Source: Labrys sp. WJW (GTDB lineage Bacteria > Pseudomonadota > Alphaproteobacteria > Rhizobiales > Labraceae). Taken from it: DNA of 64,000 bases. The position numbers were made by a program, and so were the translations under genes. Location: positions 1 to 64,000 of the forward strand of contig NZ_LYXZ01000039.1 of the NCBI RefSeq assembly GCF_001676615.1, read 5' to 3'. Shown here piece by piece: positions 26,178-35,224 of this stretch (positions within the stretch are counted from its first letter, which is position 1; every line of letters starts with the position of its first letter). Below the pieces are notes generated by a model. The model saw only the letters and a list, made by a program, of their open reading frames with translations, was not told the origin of the DNA and ran no database searches.

Positions 26178-27449
26178 ATGTCCACCACTCTCGTCGGCAA
26201 GCGCATCCTTCTGATCATCGGCGGCGGCATCGCAGCCTATAAGGGCCTCGAACTGATCCGCCGCCTGCGCGAGCGCGGTGCCGATGTGCGGGCGATCCTG
26301 ACCAAGGCCGGCGAAGCCTTCGTCACCCCGCTCTCCGTCTCCGCCCTCACCGGCGACAAGGTCTATACCGACCTGTTCTCGCTGACGGACGAGGCCGAGA
26401 TGGGGCATATCGAGATGTCGCGCGATGCCGATCTGCTGGTGGTGGCGCCGGCGACGGCCGATCTCCTCGCCAAGATGGCGCAGGGGCTCGCCAATGATCT
26501 TGCTTCCACCACGCTTCTAGCGACCGACAAGAGCGTGCTGGTCGCCCCGGCCATGAATGTGCGCATGTGGCTGCATCCGGCGACCCAGCGCAACATCGCC
26601 CAACTGCGCGAGGACGGCGTGCTCTTCGTCGGCCCGAATGACGGGGAGATGGCTTGCGGCGAATACGGGCCGGGCCGCCTGGCCGAACCCCTGGAGATCG
26701 TCGCTGCGATCGAGAAGGCGCTGGCGGGGCCGACCTTCATTCCGCTGCCGGGCTCGGTACGCGCCGATACGCGCCTGTTGCCGGCCCTGCCGCTCGCCGG
26801 CAAGCATGTGCTGGTGACGGCCGGGCCGACGCATGAGCCGATCGATCCCGTGCGCTACATCGCCAACCGTTCGTCCGGCAAGCAGGGCTATGCCATTGCC
26901 GCAGCGGCCCTGGCCGCGGGAGCGCGCGTCACCCTGGTCTCCGGGCCGGTTGCGCTGCTGCCGCCGCCCGGGGTGAACCTGGTGCCGGTGGAAACGGCGC
27001 GCGAAATGCTGGACGCCGTCAGCACCGCGCTGCCGGCCGACATCGCCATCTTTGCGGCGGCGGTGGCCGATTGGCGCGTGGCCGATGCCGGTGCCCAGAA
27101 GATCAAGAAGGGCGCCGAGGCCACGCCGAGCTTTTCGCTGGTGGAAAATCCCGACATCCTCGCCACCATTGCAAAGGACAAGGCGAACCGGCCGTCCCTG
27201 GTCGTCGGTTTCGCGGCGGAGACCGAGCACGTCGTCGAGCATGCCAAGGCCAAGCTCGCCCGCAAGGGCTGCGATCTCATCGTCGCCAACGACGTCTCGC
27301 CGGAGAGCGGCGTGATGGGCGGGGACCGCAATCGCGTCCATCTGGTCTCGGCCTCGGGCGTCGAGACATGGCCCGATATGGACAAGGATGCGGTCGCCCG
27401 GGCGCTGGTGGCCCGCTTTGGCGAATTGGCCGGCGCGCCGATCGCCTGA
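26178..27449 (+). CDS. coaBC: Phosphopantothenoylcysteine decarboxylase / phosphopantothenate-cysteine ligase
   Basis: Two consecutive steps of coenzyme A synthesis: CTP-dependent joining of cysteine to 4'-phosphopantothenate, then FMN-dependent decarboxylation. 423 residues. N-terminal flavoprotein domain (about 1-190) with GGGIAAYKGLELIRRL, the active-site His in MGHIEMSRDAD, PAMNVRMW and the catalytic Cys160 (MACGEYGPGRLAEP). The C-terminal synthetase domain starts at VLVTAGPTHEPIDPVRYIANRSSGKQGYAIA. Complete. It is followed by dut 103 bases downstream, the common alphaproteobacterial order. Confidence 0.97.
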   Translation: MSTTLVGKRILLIIGGGIAAYKGLELIRRLRERGADVRAILTKAGEAFVTPLSVSALTGDKVYTDLFSLTDEAEMGHIEMSRDADLLVVAPATADLLAKMAQGLANDLASTTLLATDKSVLVAPAMNVRMWLHPATQRNIAQLREDGVLFVGPNDGEMACGEYGPGRLAEPLEIVAAIEKALAGPTFIPLPGSVRADTRLLPALPLAGKHVLVTAGPTHEPIDPVRYIANRSSGKQGYAIAAAALAAGARVTLVSGPVALLPPPGVNLVPVETAREMLDAVSTALPADIAIFAAAVADWRVADAGAQKIKKGAEATPSFSLVENPDILATIAKDKANRPSLVVGFAAETEHVVEHAKAKLARKGCDLIVANDVSPESGVMGGDRNRVHLVSASGVETWPDMDKDAVARALVARFGELAGAPIA

Positions 27450-27552
27450 TCGCCTTTTTCCTCCACGTGCTCGCAGATTTTTTCCCCGAATGCCGGTTCC
27501 GTTCGATTGGATTGCCGATGGCGGACATCGGCACACAGCCTCTAGGATTGCC

Positions 27553-28011
27553 ATGACCCTGACCATTCCCGTCAAGAGACTCGCCCATGCCGGTGACCTG
27601 CCGCTGCCCGCCTATCAGAGCGAGGGGGCGGCGGGTCTCGACCTGCCGGCAGCGCTGGGCCCTGGGGAAACCCTGGTTCTTGCACCGATGATGCGTGCTC
27701 TGGTGCCGACCGGGCTGGTTTTCCAAATTCCACAGGGCTATGAAGGACAAGTGCGCCCACGTTCCGGATTGGCTGTGAAAAGCGGAATTACCGTTTTGAA
27801 CGCGCCCGGTACGATAGACGCCGATTATCGCGGTGAGATTAAAGTCGCCCTGATCAATCTGAGTGTAGAATCCTTCGCCATCACCCATGGCATGCGAATC
27901 GCCCAGTTGGTCATTGCGCCGGTGACGTTGTCTGTCCTGGTCGAAACGGCGGAAGTCGATTCGACCGCTCGTGGCAGCGGCGGCTTCGGTTCGACGGGCA
28001 CCACAACCTAA
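27553..28011 (+). CDS. dut: Deoxyuridine 5'-triphosphate nucleotidohydrolase (dUTPase)
   Basis: Hydrolyses dUTP to dUMP, keeping uracil out of DNA and feeding thymidylate synthesis; trimeric. 152 residues from the ATG at 27553 (CTAGGA upstream). All five motifs are visible: AGLDLPA, RPRSGLAVKSGI, NAPGTIDADYRGEI with the catalytic Asp89, RIAQLVI, and the C-terminal GSGGFGSTG arm. The stop codon TAA at 28009-28011 overlaps the first bases of a family B repeat, so the repeat supplies part of the gene's end. Confidence 0.97.
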   Translation: MTLTIPVKRLAHAGDLPLPAYQSEGAAGLDLPAALGPGETLVLAPMMRALVPTGLVFQIPQGYEGQVRPRSGLAVKSGITVLNAPGTIDADYRGEIKVALINLSVESFAITHGMRIAQLVIAPVTLSVLVETAEVDSTARGSGGFGSTGTTT

Positions 28012-28110
28012 AGCGTTTTGCGGTTCGAGAAAATCACTCGAATCACAAAGACGCGTCGAACAAGAAGTCAGAGCAAATGGGCGTTCAGTCATGAACGCTC
28101 TTTGCTCTGA
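28010..28110. repeat. Interspersed repeat, family B, copy 4 (full length, inverted)
   Basis: Reverse orientation relative to copy 1: AAAGCGTTTTGCGGTTCGAG at the dut stop, CACAAAGACGCGTCGAACAA in the middle, then the second stem-loop GAGCAAATGGGCGTTCA...TGAACGCTCTTTGCTC. It ends about 25 bases before the Rrf2 gene, so it must be transcribed or carry that gene's upstream signals. Confidence 0.85.
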
Positions 28111-28135
28111 AATAGGACCGTATCAGGGGGTCGAC

Positions 28136-28585
28136 ATGCAATTGCTTTCGCGCCGTTCCTTGCTTGGCCTCGCCGCCGTGGTGGATATCGCCCACCATTC
28201 GAGGCCTACGCCGGTCGCCGCCAAGGCTCTTGCCTCCCGGCATGCCTTGCCGCCGCGCCATCTGGAAACCTTGCTGCAGACCCTGGTGCGCCACAACATC
28301 CTCAAGGGCGTGCGCGGTCCCAGGGGCGGCTATGAACTGGCGCGCGAGAGGCGACGCATCAGCGTCGGCGACATCGTGCGCGCCGCGATGACCGATGCCG
28401 CCGGCGAGGAGGATCCCGCGCCGGTCTCGACCCTGGTCGACCAGGTCATCGCGCCGGCGGTCAACCAGGCCTCGCAATCCTTCCTGGCCGAACTCGACCA
28501 GATCACCGTCGAGGATCTGTGCCGGGATGCCGAGCGAAAGCACGTCTTCGGCGGCACACCGGCCAATATCGACTTCGCGATCTGA
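28136..28585 (+). CDS. Rrf2-family transcriptional regulator
   Basis: 149 residues from the ATG at 28136 (AGGGGG upstream). The N-terminal winged helix (LLSRRSLLGLAAVVDIAHH; ALPPRHLETLLQTLVRHNILKGVRGPRGGYELAR) is typical of Rrf2. The three cysteines that hold an Fe-S cluster in IscR and NsrR are absent (only one Cys, near residue 128), so it is not an Fe-S sensor of that type. Location 107 bases upstream of cysK, on the same strand, suggests a cysteine/sulfur regulator comparable to CymR, which also lacks a cluster. That role is inferred from position. Confidence 0.88.
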   Translation: MQLLSRRSLLGLAAVVDIAHHSRPTPVAAKALASRHALPPRHLETLLQTLVRHNILKGVRGPRGGYELARERRRISVGDIVRAAMTDAAGEEDPAPVSTLVDQVIAPAVNQASQSFLAELDQITVEDLCRDAERKHVFGGTPANIDFAI

Positions 28586-28603
28586 AGATTTCGTCATCTA
28601 AAG

Positions 28604-28658
28604 AACATTAAATATCTGTAATTCAATATTAACCTCGACATTTTCGTGGATTAATGTT
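28604..28658 (+). promoter_or_regulatory. Inverted repeats in the cysK promoter region
   Basis: The AT-rich 107 bases between the Rrf2 gene and cysK contain AACATT at 28604 and GACATT-N10-AATGTT at 28637-28658. Similar ACATT/AATGT dyads occur upstream of cysD (56049-56091). Candidate binding site for the adjacent Rrf2 protein. Confidence 0.4.
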
Positions 28659-28692
28659 GAATTCCAGCCGCTTTCAATCAAGGACGTTCCCC

Positions 28693-29655
28693 ATGGCGAA
28701 TGCCAATCATGTGCCCGGCCGCGGCCGCATCTACCAGTCGATCACCGAGACCATCGGTGATACCCCGCTGGTGCAGCTCAACCGGCTGGCCAAGGCCAAG
28801 AACGTCAAGGCGCGCATCCTCGCCAAGCTCGAATTCTTCAATCCGATCGCCAGCGTCAAGGACCGCATCGGCGTCAGCATGATCGATGCGCTCGAGAAGT
28901 CGGGCCATCTCAAGCCCGATACCGTGCTGGTCGAGCCGACCTCCGGCAATACCGGCATCGCTCTCGCCTTCGTCGCCGCTGCCCGCGGCTATCGCCTGAT
29001 CCTGGTCATGCCGGAATCGATGTCGATCGAGCGCCGCAAGATGCTGGCTTTGCTCGGTGCCGAACTCGTTCTCACCCCGGCTGCCCAGGGTATGCGCGGC
29101 GCGGTCGCCAAGGCCGAGGAGATCGTCAAGGAATTGCCGAGCGCCATCATTCCCCAGCAGTTCCGCAATCCCGCCAATCCCGAGATCCATCGCCTCACCA
29201 CGGCCGAGGAAATCTGGAACGACACCAAGGGTGACATCGACTATTTCGTCTCGGGCGTGGGCACCGGCGGCACCATCACCGGCGTCGGCCAGGTCCTGAA
29301 GCCGCGCAAGCCCGATCTCAAGATCGTCGCCGTGGAGCCGGAGGATTCGCCGGTGCTGTCGGGCGGCCAGCCCGGCCCGCACAAGATCCAGGGCATCGGC
29401 GCAGGCTTCGTGCCGGATGTGCTCGACCGCTCCGTGATCGACGACATCATCACCGTCGGCAACCAGACCTCGTTCGACACCGCCCGCCTGCTCGCCCGCA
29501 TCGAGGGCATTCCCTGCGGCATCTCCTCCGGCGCGGCCGTTGCTGCCGCCCTGGAACTGGCGGCCCGCCCCGGCATGGACAACAAGTCCATCGTGGTGAT
29601 CGTGCCGTCCTTCGCCGAGCGCTACATTTCCAGCGCCCTGTTCGAAGGGCTGTAA
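28693..29655 (+). CDS. cysK: Cysteine synthase A (O-acetylserine sulfhydrylase)
   Basis: PLP enzyme making cysteine from O-acetylserine and sulfide, the last step of sulfur assimilation. 320 residues from the ATG at 28693, with AAGGACG upstream. PLP lysine Lys56 in NPIASVKDRI; the substrate loop TSGNTGIALAF; the phosphate-binding loop GVGTGGTITGVGQ; SSGAAVAAALELA near the C-terminus. The sequence QGIGAGFVPDVL is typical of CysK rather than CysM. The Rrf2-type gene upstream is the likely regulator. The start 13 codons upstream (28654) lacks a ribosome site and is not preferred. Confidence 0.96.
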   Translation: MANANHVPGRGRIYQSITETIGDTPLVQLNRLAKAKNVKARILAKLEFFNPIASVKDRIGVSMIDALEKSGHLKPDTVLVEPTSGNTGIALAFVAAARGYRLILVMPESMSIERRKMLALLGAELVLTPAAQGMRGAVAKAEEIVKELPSAIIPQQFRNPANPEIHRLTTAEEIWNDTKGDIDYFVSGVGTGGTITGVGQVLKPRKPDLKIVAVEPEDSPVLSGGQPGPHKIQGIGAGFVPDVLDRSVIDDIITVGNQTSFDTARLLARIEGIPCGISSGAAVAAALELAARPGMDNKSIVVIVPSFAERYISSALFEGL

Positions 29656-29694
29656 TTGTCCCTGCATTCGGGCAGAGATGCCCCTTGTCATGCA

Positions 29695-29722
29695 AAAACC
29701 CCGACCATTTGGCCGGGGTTTT
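29695..29722. terminator. Bidirectional intrinsic terminator after cysK
   Basis: AAAACCCCG (29695-29703) pairs with CGGGGTTTT (29714-29722), giving A- and T-runs on both sides. It stands between the convergent cysK and DUF2076 genes and can serve both. Confidence 0.9.
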
Positions 29723-29756
29723 CTTATGAACGATCGCTTTTCATATCGGGCGGCGA

Positions 29757-30416
29757 TCAGATCCAGCTGTCGTCGCTGCCGCCGGAATCGTCTGAATCAT
29801 AGTCGCCATCATCGTCATCGTCATTCGAATCGTAACTGGCGTCGCGCACATTGTCGTCGTTGTCGCGGCCCTTGTCGGCGCTTTCGTTGATGATGGTCTC
29901 GTTGATGGTGGTGTTGCCTTCGCCCCAGGGGGCCGAACTGCCGCCACCGAACAGGCCGCCACCGCCACCGAACATCGAGCGCACGCCCTCGAACAGCAAG
30001 GCGCCGCCGGCGACACCGGCCGCCGTCTGCAAGGCACCCTGCAGGAAGCCGCCGCCACGCGCGGGCTGCTCGGCCTGCTGCGGAGGCACCTGGCCCGGCT
30101 GGGCCTGGTTGCGCTGGCCACCGAAGCCTTGCAGGGCCGAGCCGGCGCGCTCGAGGATGGATTGCGGCTGTGCGGGCTGCTGAGGCGCCTGCGGAGCTTG
30201 CTGGGCGGCCGTTTCGGCGGCCTGTACCTTAGCATGCGCCTCGCGCAGGGCGTGATCCTGCACCAGCACCGTCTGCACCAGCGCATAGGCTGCGCCCGGC
30301 GAACGGGCCATCTCGGCGGCGATGGCGGCTTCCGCCTCGTTGTCGCGCCCGGTGGGGGCGGAACTGCGCAGGCGATTGAACAGGTCCTCGATGAGGGCTT
30401 TTTCGTTGGGGGTCAT
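29757..30416 (-). CDS. DUF2076 family protein with acidic tail
   Basis: Function unknown. 219 residues from the ATG at 30416 (AAGGAGAG upstream). N-terminal ~85 residues form the helical DUF2076 core (MTPNEKALIEDLFNRL, EAAIAAEMARSPGAAYALVQTVLVQD). A Gln/Pro-rich linker follows, then a hydrophobic Gly-rich segment (GALQTAAGVAGGALLFEGV) that may touch the membrane. The tail is strongly acidic and probably disordered, ending in a run of Asp, Ser and Gly. Proteins of this family are believed to be periplasmic ligand-binding, but no signal peptide is seen here. Confidence 0.87.
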   Translation of the reverse strand: MTPNEKALIEDLFNRLRSSAPTGRDNEAEAAIAAEMARSPGAAYALVQTVLVQDHALREAHAKVQAAETAAQQAPQAPQQPAQPQSILERAGSALQGFGGQRNQAQPGQVPPQQAEQPARGGGFLQGALQTAAGVAGGALLFEGVRSMFGGGGGLFGGGSSAPWGEGNTTINETIINESADKGRDNDDNVRDASYDSNDDDDDGDYDSDDSGGSDDSWI

Positions 30417-30539
30417 CCTGACTCTCCTTCGCGGCTGCTTCCTGAGGGGGTAGGCCGCAACGCCTCCCATGTGGGTGCTGCACTTCAATCGGACAAGAAC
30501 CGGCCAGAATTGGGGCGCGTTACAAAGGAGTAATGCCCC

Positions 30540-30678
30540 GGAGCGCGGACATCCTGTCCGCTCTTGAAACGATATGCTGCCAGGAAATTCGTTTGCCTTC
30601 GGCTTTTGCAGCGAAAAACGGGCGTCGTCCTATCCTGATATCTGATTGTTTCAAGAGCGGACAGGATGTCCGCGCTCC
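30540..30678. repeat. MITE-like palindromic element, family A, copy with 31-bp perfect ends
   Basis: A 139-base element. The first 31 bases (30540-30570, starting GGAGCGCGGACATCCTG) are the exact complement of the last 31 (30648-30678). The core has no coding capacity. It ends six bases from the polA stop, so it forms the 3' end of the polA transcript. Confidence 0.88.
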
Positions 30679-30683
30679 GGGCC

Positions 30684-33668
30684 TCAATGCGCCTCTTCCC
30701 AATTGCCGGCGGCCCGCGCTTCGACCTGCAGCGGCACCTTGAGTTGCAGGGCCGGGAGGGCCGCATGCTCCATCACCTGGGAGACCACGGGCAACGTGGC
30801 CTCGACTTCCTCCTCCGGTGCCTCGAAGACGAGTTCGTCATGCACTTGGAGCAGCATCTTGGCCGAGAGGCCGGCCTTGAGGAGGGCGGCGTCCATACGG
30901 CTCATGGCGCGGCGGATGATGTCGGCGGCCGAGCCCTGGATCGGCGCATTGATGGATTGCCGCTCGACGAAGGCCCGCTCGGAAGGGTTCTTCGATTCGA
31001 TTGCCGGAAAATGCATCTTGCGGCCGAAGACGGTCTCGACATAGCCGTTCGCGCGGCATTCGGCCTTCATCCGGTCCATGTAATCGCGAATGCCGGGGAA
31101 GCGCTCGAAATATTTCTTGATATAGGCGCTGGCTTCCTCGCGCGGGATCGAGAGCTGGTTGGCGAGGCCGAAGGCGGAAATGCCGTAGATGATGCCGAAA
31201 TTGATGGCCTTGGCGCGTCGCCGCACTTGGGGATCCATGCCTTGCACCGGCACGCCGAACATTTCGGAGGCCGTCATGGCGTGAATGTCGACGCCATCCT
31301 CGAAAGCCTTGGTCAGCTGCGGGATTTCGGCGACATGGGCGAGCACGCGCAGTTCGATCTGCGAATAGTCGGCCGAGATCAGCTTGGCGCCGGGGGCGGC
31401 GATGAAGGCCGAGCGAATCTTGCGGCCTTCCTCGGTGCGCACCGGGATGTTCTGCAGATTGGGCTCGGAGGAGGACAGGCGCCCCGTGGTGGTTGCCGCC
31501 AGGGAGTAGGAGGTGTGCACCCGGCCGGATTTCGGGTTCACATAGGTGGGCAGCGCGTCGGTATAGGTCGATTTGAGCTTGGTGAGCTGGCGCCAGGCCA
31601 CGATGCGGCGCGGCAGTTCCAGGCCCTGGTCGGCCAGGTCCTCCAGGACCTGGGCCGAGGTCGCCCATTGGCCTGTTGGGGTCTTCTTGCCGCCGGGCAG
31701 GCCCATCTTGCCGAACAGGATGTCGCCGAGCTGCTTGGGCGAGCCGACATTGAAATTCTCGCCGGCAAGCTCGTGGATCTCGGCCTCGAGCCGGGCGGCG
31801 CTCTGGGCGAATTCACCCGACAGGCGCGCCAGGATCTGGCGGTCGATCATGATGCCGCGCGATTCCATCTTGGCGAGCACGGCGACGAGCGGGCGCTCCA
31901 GCGTCTCGTAGATGGTGACCAGGCCTTCGGCGACCAGGCGGGCCTTGAGCAGCAGCCACAGGCGCAGCGTGACGTCGGCATCCTCGGCGGCATAGGCGGT
32001 GGCGCGCTCGATGGTGACCTGGTCGAAGCCGATCAGCGACTTGCCGGAACCGCAGACCTCGGAAAAGGCGATCGGCTTGTGGCCGAAATGGCGTGACGAG
32101 AGTTCGTCCATGCCGTGATTGCCGCGCCCGCCATCGACGACATAGGACATCAGCATGGTGTCGTCATAGGGCGCGACCCTGACGTTCTCCTCGCCCATCA
32201 CCAGCGTGTCGTATTTGAGGTTCTGGCCGATCTTCAAGACGCCGGGGTCTTCGAGCAGGCCCTTGAGCCGCTTCAGCGCCTCCGGCACATCGACCTGGCC
32301 GGCCATCATGCCGCCGCCGAACAGGTCTGCCTTGTCGCGATGGCGCAACGGCACATAGCAGGCCTTGCCCGGCTCGACCGACAGGGAGAAGCCGACGAGA
32401 TCGGCCTGCAGCGCGTCGAGCGAGGTGGTTTCGGTGTCGAAGGCGACATAGCCGAGCTCACGGGCCCTGCTGATCCAGCCATCGAGCGCTTCCAGGCTGG
32501 CGACGGTTTCATAGGAGCCGGCTTCGAAGGGGATGGCCGCGAGCCTGGCCTTGACGCTCTCCACCACGGCGGAGGGCGTGCCGGCCCCGGTGGCAACCGC
32601 CGGAGCAGGAACGGCGCCGTCGGCGCTCGGCCTGGGCGCCGGCGTGCGGGCCGGGGCGGGCGAGAAATCGCTGTCGGGGATCTTCAGGGCCTCGTCGGCC
32701 GGGATATCGGCGACGTCGAGGCCGGCATCCTCGGCGATGCGACGGGTCAAAGTTGAGAATTCCATCGCCTTCAGGAAGGCGATGGCGCCCTTGGCATCGA
32801 GCCCGGGGGCGATCAGGTCCTCGATCGGCGTTTCCAGGGTGACGTCGGTGACCAGCTTGACCAGTTCGCGCGAGATGCGGGCGAGCTTGACGTTTTCGGG
32901 ATCGGTCAGGCTCTCGCGGCGCTTGGGCTGCTTGATCTCGCCGGCCCGGGCGAGAAGCCCTTCGAGGTCGCCATATTCGTTGATCAGCTGCGCCGCCGTC
33001 TTGACGCCGATGCCGGGCACGCCGGGGACATTGTCGGTGGAATCGCCGGCCAGGGCTTGCACATCCACCACCTTGTCCGGCGTCACGCCGAACTTTTCGA
33101 GCACTTCGGGCTCGGCGATCAGGCGCTCGGGGCGCGAGCCCTTGGCCTTCTGGTCGCCCGAAGCGGGATCGAACATCACCACGCCCGGCCGGATCAACTG
33201 CATCAGATCCTTGTCGGCGGAAACGATGGTGACGTCGGCGCCGGCCTTGACGGCGATGTCGCAATAGGTGGCGATCAGGTCGTCCGCCTCGTAGCGCGTC
33301 TGTTCCACCGGCTTCAGGCCGAAGGCGCGCACGGCGACGCGCATCAGCGGGAACTGCGGCACCAGCTCTTCCGGCGGTGGCGGCCGGTGGCCCTTATAGG
33401 GCGGGTAGATCTCTTTGCGGAAGGAATCTTCCGACTTGTCGAAGATGATGCCGAGATGGGTGGGCTGCTTGCCCATCACCCCTTCCTTGATCATCTTGTG
33501 CAGCACGTTGCAGAACAGGCGCACCGCACCTGTCGGCAGGCGGTCGGAGCGGTAATTGTAGCGGGCGTCCTGGTTGATCGACTGGAAATAGGCCCGGAAG
33601 ATGAAGGACGAACCGTCGACCAGGAAGACGTGGTCGCCCTTTCCGGGGGCGCGCGGAGCAGAAGTCAT
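30684..33668 (-). CDS. polA: DNA polymerase I
   Basis: Repair synthesis and Okazaki-fragment processing. 994 residues from the ATG at 33668; the longer frame to 33845 would begin inside a repeat and is rejected. Three domains: 5'-3' exonuclease (1 to about 310; FLVDGSSFIFRAYF, ADDLIATY, SADKDLMQL, GVPGIGVKTAAQL), a Pro/Ala linker, an active 3'-5' proofreading domain (about 380-570; FDTET with Asp411 and Glu413), and the polymerase domain with motif A Asp767 (DYSQIELRVLAH), motif B (RRAKAINFGIIYG) and motif C His943-Asp944 (QVHDELVFE). All catalytic residues present. Both flanks carry family A repeats. Confidence 0.98.
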   Translation of the reverse strand: MTSAPRAPGKGDHVFLVDGSSFIFRAYFQSINQDARYNYRSDRLPTGAVRLFCNVLHKMIKEGVMGKQPTHLGIIFDKSEDSFRKEIYPPYKGHRPPPPEELVPQFPLMRVAVRAFGLKPVEQTRYEADDLIATYCDIAVKAGADVTIVSADKDLMQLIRPGVVMFDPASGDQKAKGSRPERLIAEPEVLEKFGVTPDKVVDVQALAGDSTDNVPGVPGIGVKTAAQLINEYGDLEGLLARAGEIKQPKRRESLTDPENVKLARISRELVKLVTDVTLETPIEDLIAPGLDAKGAIAFLKAMEFSTLTRRIAEDAGLDVADIPADEALKIPDSDFSPAPARTPAPRPSADGAVPAPAVATGAGTPSAVVESVKARLAAIPFEAGSYETVASLEALDGWISRARELGYVAFDTETTSLDALQADLVGFSLSVEPGKACYVPLRHRDKADLFGGGMMAGQVDVPEALKRLKGLLEDPGVLKIGQNLKYDTLVMGEENVRVAPYDDTMLMSYVVDGGRGNHGMDELSSRHFGHKPIAFSEVCGSGKSLIGFDQVTIERATAYAAEDADVTLRLWLLLKARLVAEGLVTIYETLERPLVAVLAKMESRGIMIDRQILARLSGEFAQSAARLEAEIHELAGENFNVGSPKQLGDILFGKMGLPGGKKTPTGQWATSAQVLEDLADQGLELPRRIVAWRQLTKLKSTYTDALPTYVNPKSGRVHTSYSLAATTTGRLSSSEPNLQNIPVRTEEGRKIRSAFIAAPGAKLISADYSQIELRVLAHVAEIPQLTKAFEDGVDIHAMTASEMFGVPVQGMDPQVRRRAKAINFGIIYGISAFGLANQLSIPREEASAYIKKYFERFPGIRDYMDRMKAECRANGYVETVFGRKMHFPAIESKNPSERAFVERQSINAPIQGSAADIIRRAMSRMDAALLKAGLSAKMLLQVHDELVFEAPEEEVEATLPVVSQVMEHAALPALQLKVPLQVEARAAGNWEEAH

Positions 33669-33754
33669 CGTGGCCTCGTCTTCGGTCTGTTCAGGACTGA
33701 TTCTTGGAGCGCGATCATACAGGCTCGCATCGAGAAGGCGAGCATGGGAGCATA

Positions 33755-33871
33755 GATCGGAGCACGGACTTCCAGTCCGCTCTTTCTGTCCGTAAGCGTC
33801 GCGCGTGATAGAAAAGCAGGAGCGGATATCGCGACATGCAGGCATGTCGCCGAGAAGTCCGCGCTCCGATC
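33755..33871. repeat. MITE-like palindromic element, family A variant, polA upstream side
   Basis: A 117-base element with ~17-bp ends (GATCGGAGCACGGACTTC against its complement at the right end, one mismatch) and an internal perfect palindrome GCGACATGCAGGCATGTCGC at 33831-33850. It combines the outer ends of copies 1 and 30540 with the inner palindrome of the copy at 11775. It fills the gap between the divergent polA and E1-like genes. Confidence 0.82.
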
Positions 33872-33907
33872 ATTGCGCCCTTTCGGGCAAGTATCTACAT
33901 TTGCCCC

Positions 33908-34720
33908 ATGGCATTCTCATCGCAAGAGCTGGAGCGCTACGCCCGGCATGTCGTCATGCACGAGGTCGGCGGCGCCGGGCAGCAGGCCCTGTCGCGGGCC
34001 CGCATCCTGGTGGTCGGTGCCGGCGGGCTCGGCGCGCCCGTGCTGCTCTATCTGGCGGCGGCAGGCGTTGGCACGCTCGGCATCGTCGATGACGATACCG
34101 TCTCGCTCTCCAATCTGCAGCGCCAGATCATCCATGCCACGCCCGATATCGGCCGGCCCAAGGTCGAGACGGCCAGCGAGGCGATCGCAAGGCTCAACCC
34201 GCATGTCACGGTGGTTCCGCATGCCCTGCGCATCGATCCTGCCAATGCGGCGGAGCTGATCGCCGCCTATGACCTGGTGATCGACGGCTCGGACAATTTC
34301 GACACCCGCTATGCCGTCTCCGATGCCTGCTTCCATGGCCGCAAGCCGCTGATCATGGGCGCGCTCGGCGTATTCGACGCCATGCTGACCACATTGCGAC
34401 CCTTCGAGACCAATGCCGAGGGTGAACCCAATCCGACCTGGCGCTGCCTCTTCCCGCAGAAGCCGCCGCCGGGGACCATTCCGAGCTGCTCGGAGGCCGG
34501 CGTGCTCGGCGCGCTCGCCGGCGTTGCAGGCTCGATGATGGCGCTGGAGGCGATCCGCGAGATCGTCGGCTTCGGTACCGGCCTCACCGGCCGCCTGATC
34601 CACCTCGATGCGCGCGACATGCGTTTCGGCGAGACCCTCTATGGCTGGGATCCCGACAATCCGCTGAATGGCAGGGCGGCGCCAGCAACGGGCGAAACGG
34701 CGATGGCCATTCCCGGCTGA
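33908..34720 (+). CDS. ThiF/MoeB/HesA-family adenylyltransferase (E1-like)
   Basis: Adenylates the C-terminal Gly-Gly of a small ubiquitin-like sulfur carrier (MoaD or ThiS). 270 residues from the ATG at 33908. ATP-binding loop GAGGLGAPVLLYLAAAG near residue 36, then the nucleotide-contacting IDDDTV/LSNLQRQIIH and the RPKVETASEAIARLNPHV segment. Conserved Cys194 lies in IPSCSEAGVLG. The paired CxxC zinc ligands of some MoeB are not seen, except one Cys (WRCLFPQ). There is no rhodanese domain. No moaD/thiS gene is adjacent, so MoeB versus ThiF cannot be settled. No clear ribosome site. Confidence 0.9.
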   Translation: MAFSSQELERYARHVVMHEVGGAGQQALSRARILVVGAGGLGAPVLLYLAAAGVGTLGIVDDDTVSLSNLQRQIIHATPDIGRPKVETASEAIARLNPHVTVVPHALRIDPANAAELIAAYDLVIDGSDNFDTRYAVSDACFHGRKPLIMGALGVFDAMLTTLRPFETNAEGEPNPTWRCLFPQKPPPGTIPSCSEAGVLGALAGVAGSMMALEAIREIVGFGTGLTGRLIHLDARDMRFGETLYGWDPDNPLNGRAAPATGETAMAIPG

Positions 34721-34740
34721 GTGTGTCATGTCTCGCTGCC

Positions 34741-35100
34741 ATGACCGAACAGCGATCCTATAGCCGCGTCTTTCTGCGCGCCCTCAATCTCGAAGCCCAT
34801 ATCGGCTATTACGAGCATGAGAAGGGCGTGACCCAGCCCCTGGTCGTCGATGTCGAGTTGACTTTGGCCGAAGCCCGTTTCGGCGACGACGATATCGAGG
34901 GCACGATCGACTATGACAAGATCGCCGCCATCGGGCGGGACCTGGCCGCCGGCCATGTCGACCTGCTGGAGACGTTCGCCGAGCGGCTGGCGCAGCGCTG
35001 CCTCGCCTTCGACCGCGCTGCTGCGGTGCGCGTGCATGTCGAAAAGCCGCGCGCCGTGCCGGGCGCCATGGCCGGTGTCGAGATCCTGCGCCTCAAATAG
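34741..35100 (+). CDS. folB: Dihydroneopterin aldolase
   Basis: Cleaves 7,8-dihydroneopterin to 6-hydroxymethyl-dihydropterin and glycolaldehyde in folate synthesis. 119 residues, the usual size, octameric in the family. Landmarks: FLRALNLEAHIGYYEHEKG, DYDKIAAIG, LLETFAERLAQRCL and the C-terminal VHVEKPRAVPGAMAGVEI, in which the Lys is the conserved general base/acid. It lies 20 bases after the E1-like gene and is probably in the same transcript. folP and folK, its frequent partners, are not nearby. Confidence 0.93.
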   Translation: MTEQRSYSRVFLRALNLEAHIGYYEHEKGVTQPLVVDVELTLAEARFGDDDIEGTIDYDKIAAIGRDLAAGHVDLLETFAERLAQRCLAFDRAAAVRVHVEKPRAVPGAMAGVEILRLK

Positions 35101-35224
35101 CCGGCTAGTCGGCCTTGGGCCGCGATACCCATCCGACTCGATTACAATTTGGCAAGGCTGGGTTCCCACGCCGGGCGCCTCCCTCTATTTTGCCCGCGAT
35201 TGTTCAATCGGGTTGAGATTCCAC

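Noticed and set aside
33669..33845. N-terminal extension of polA
   Set aside because: The extension reads into a repeat; the ATG at 33668 gives the standard N-terminus.
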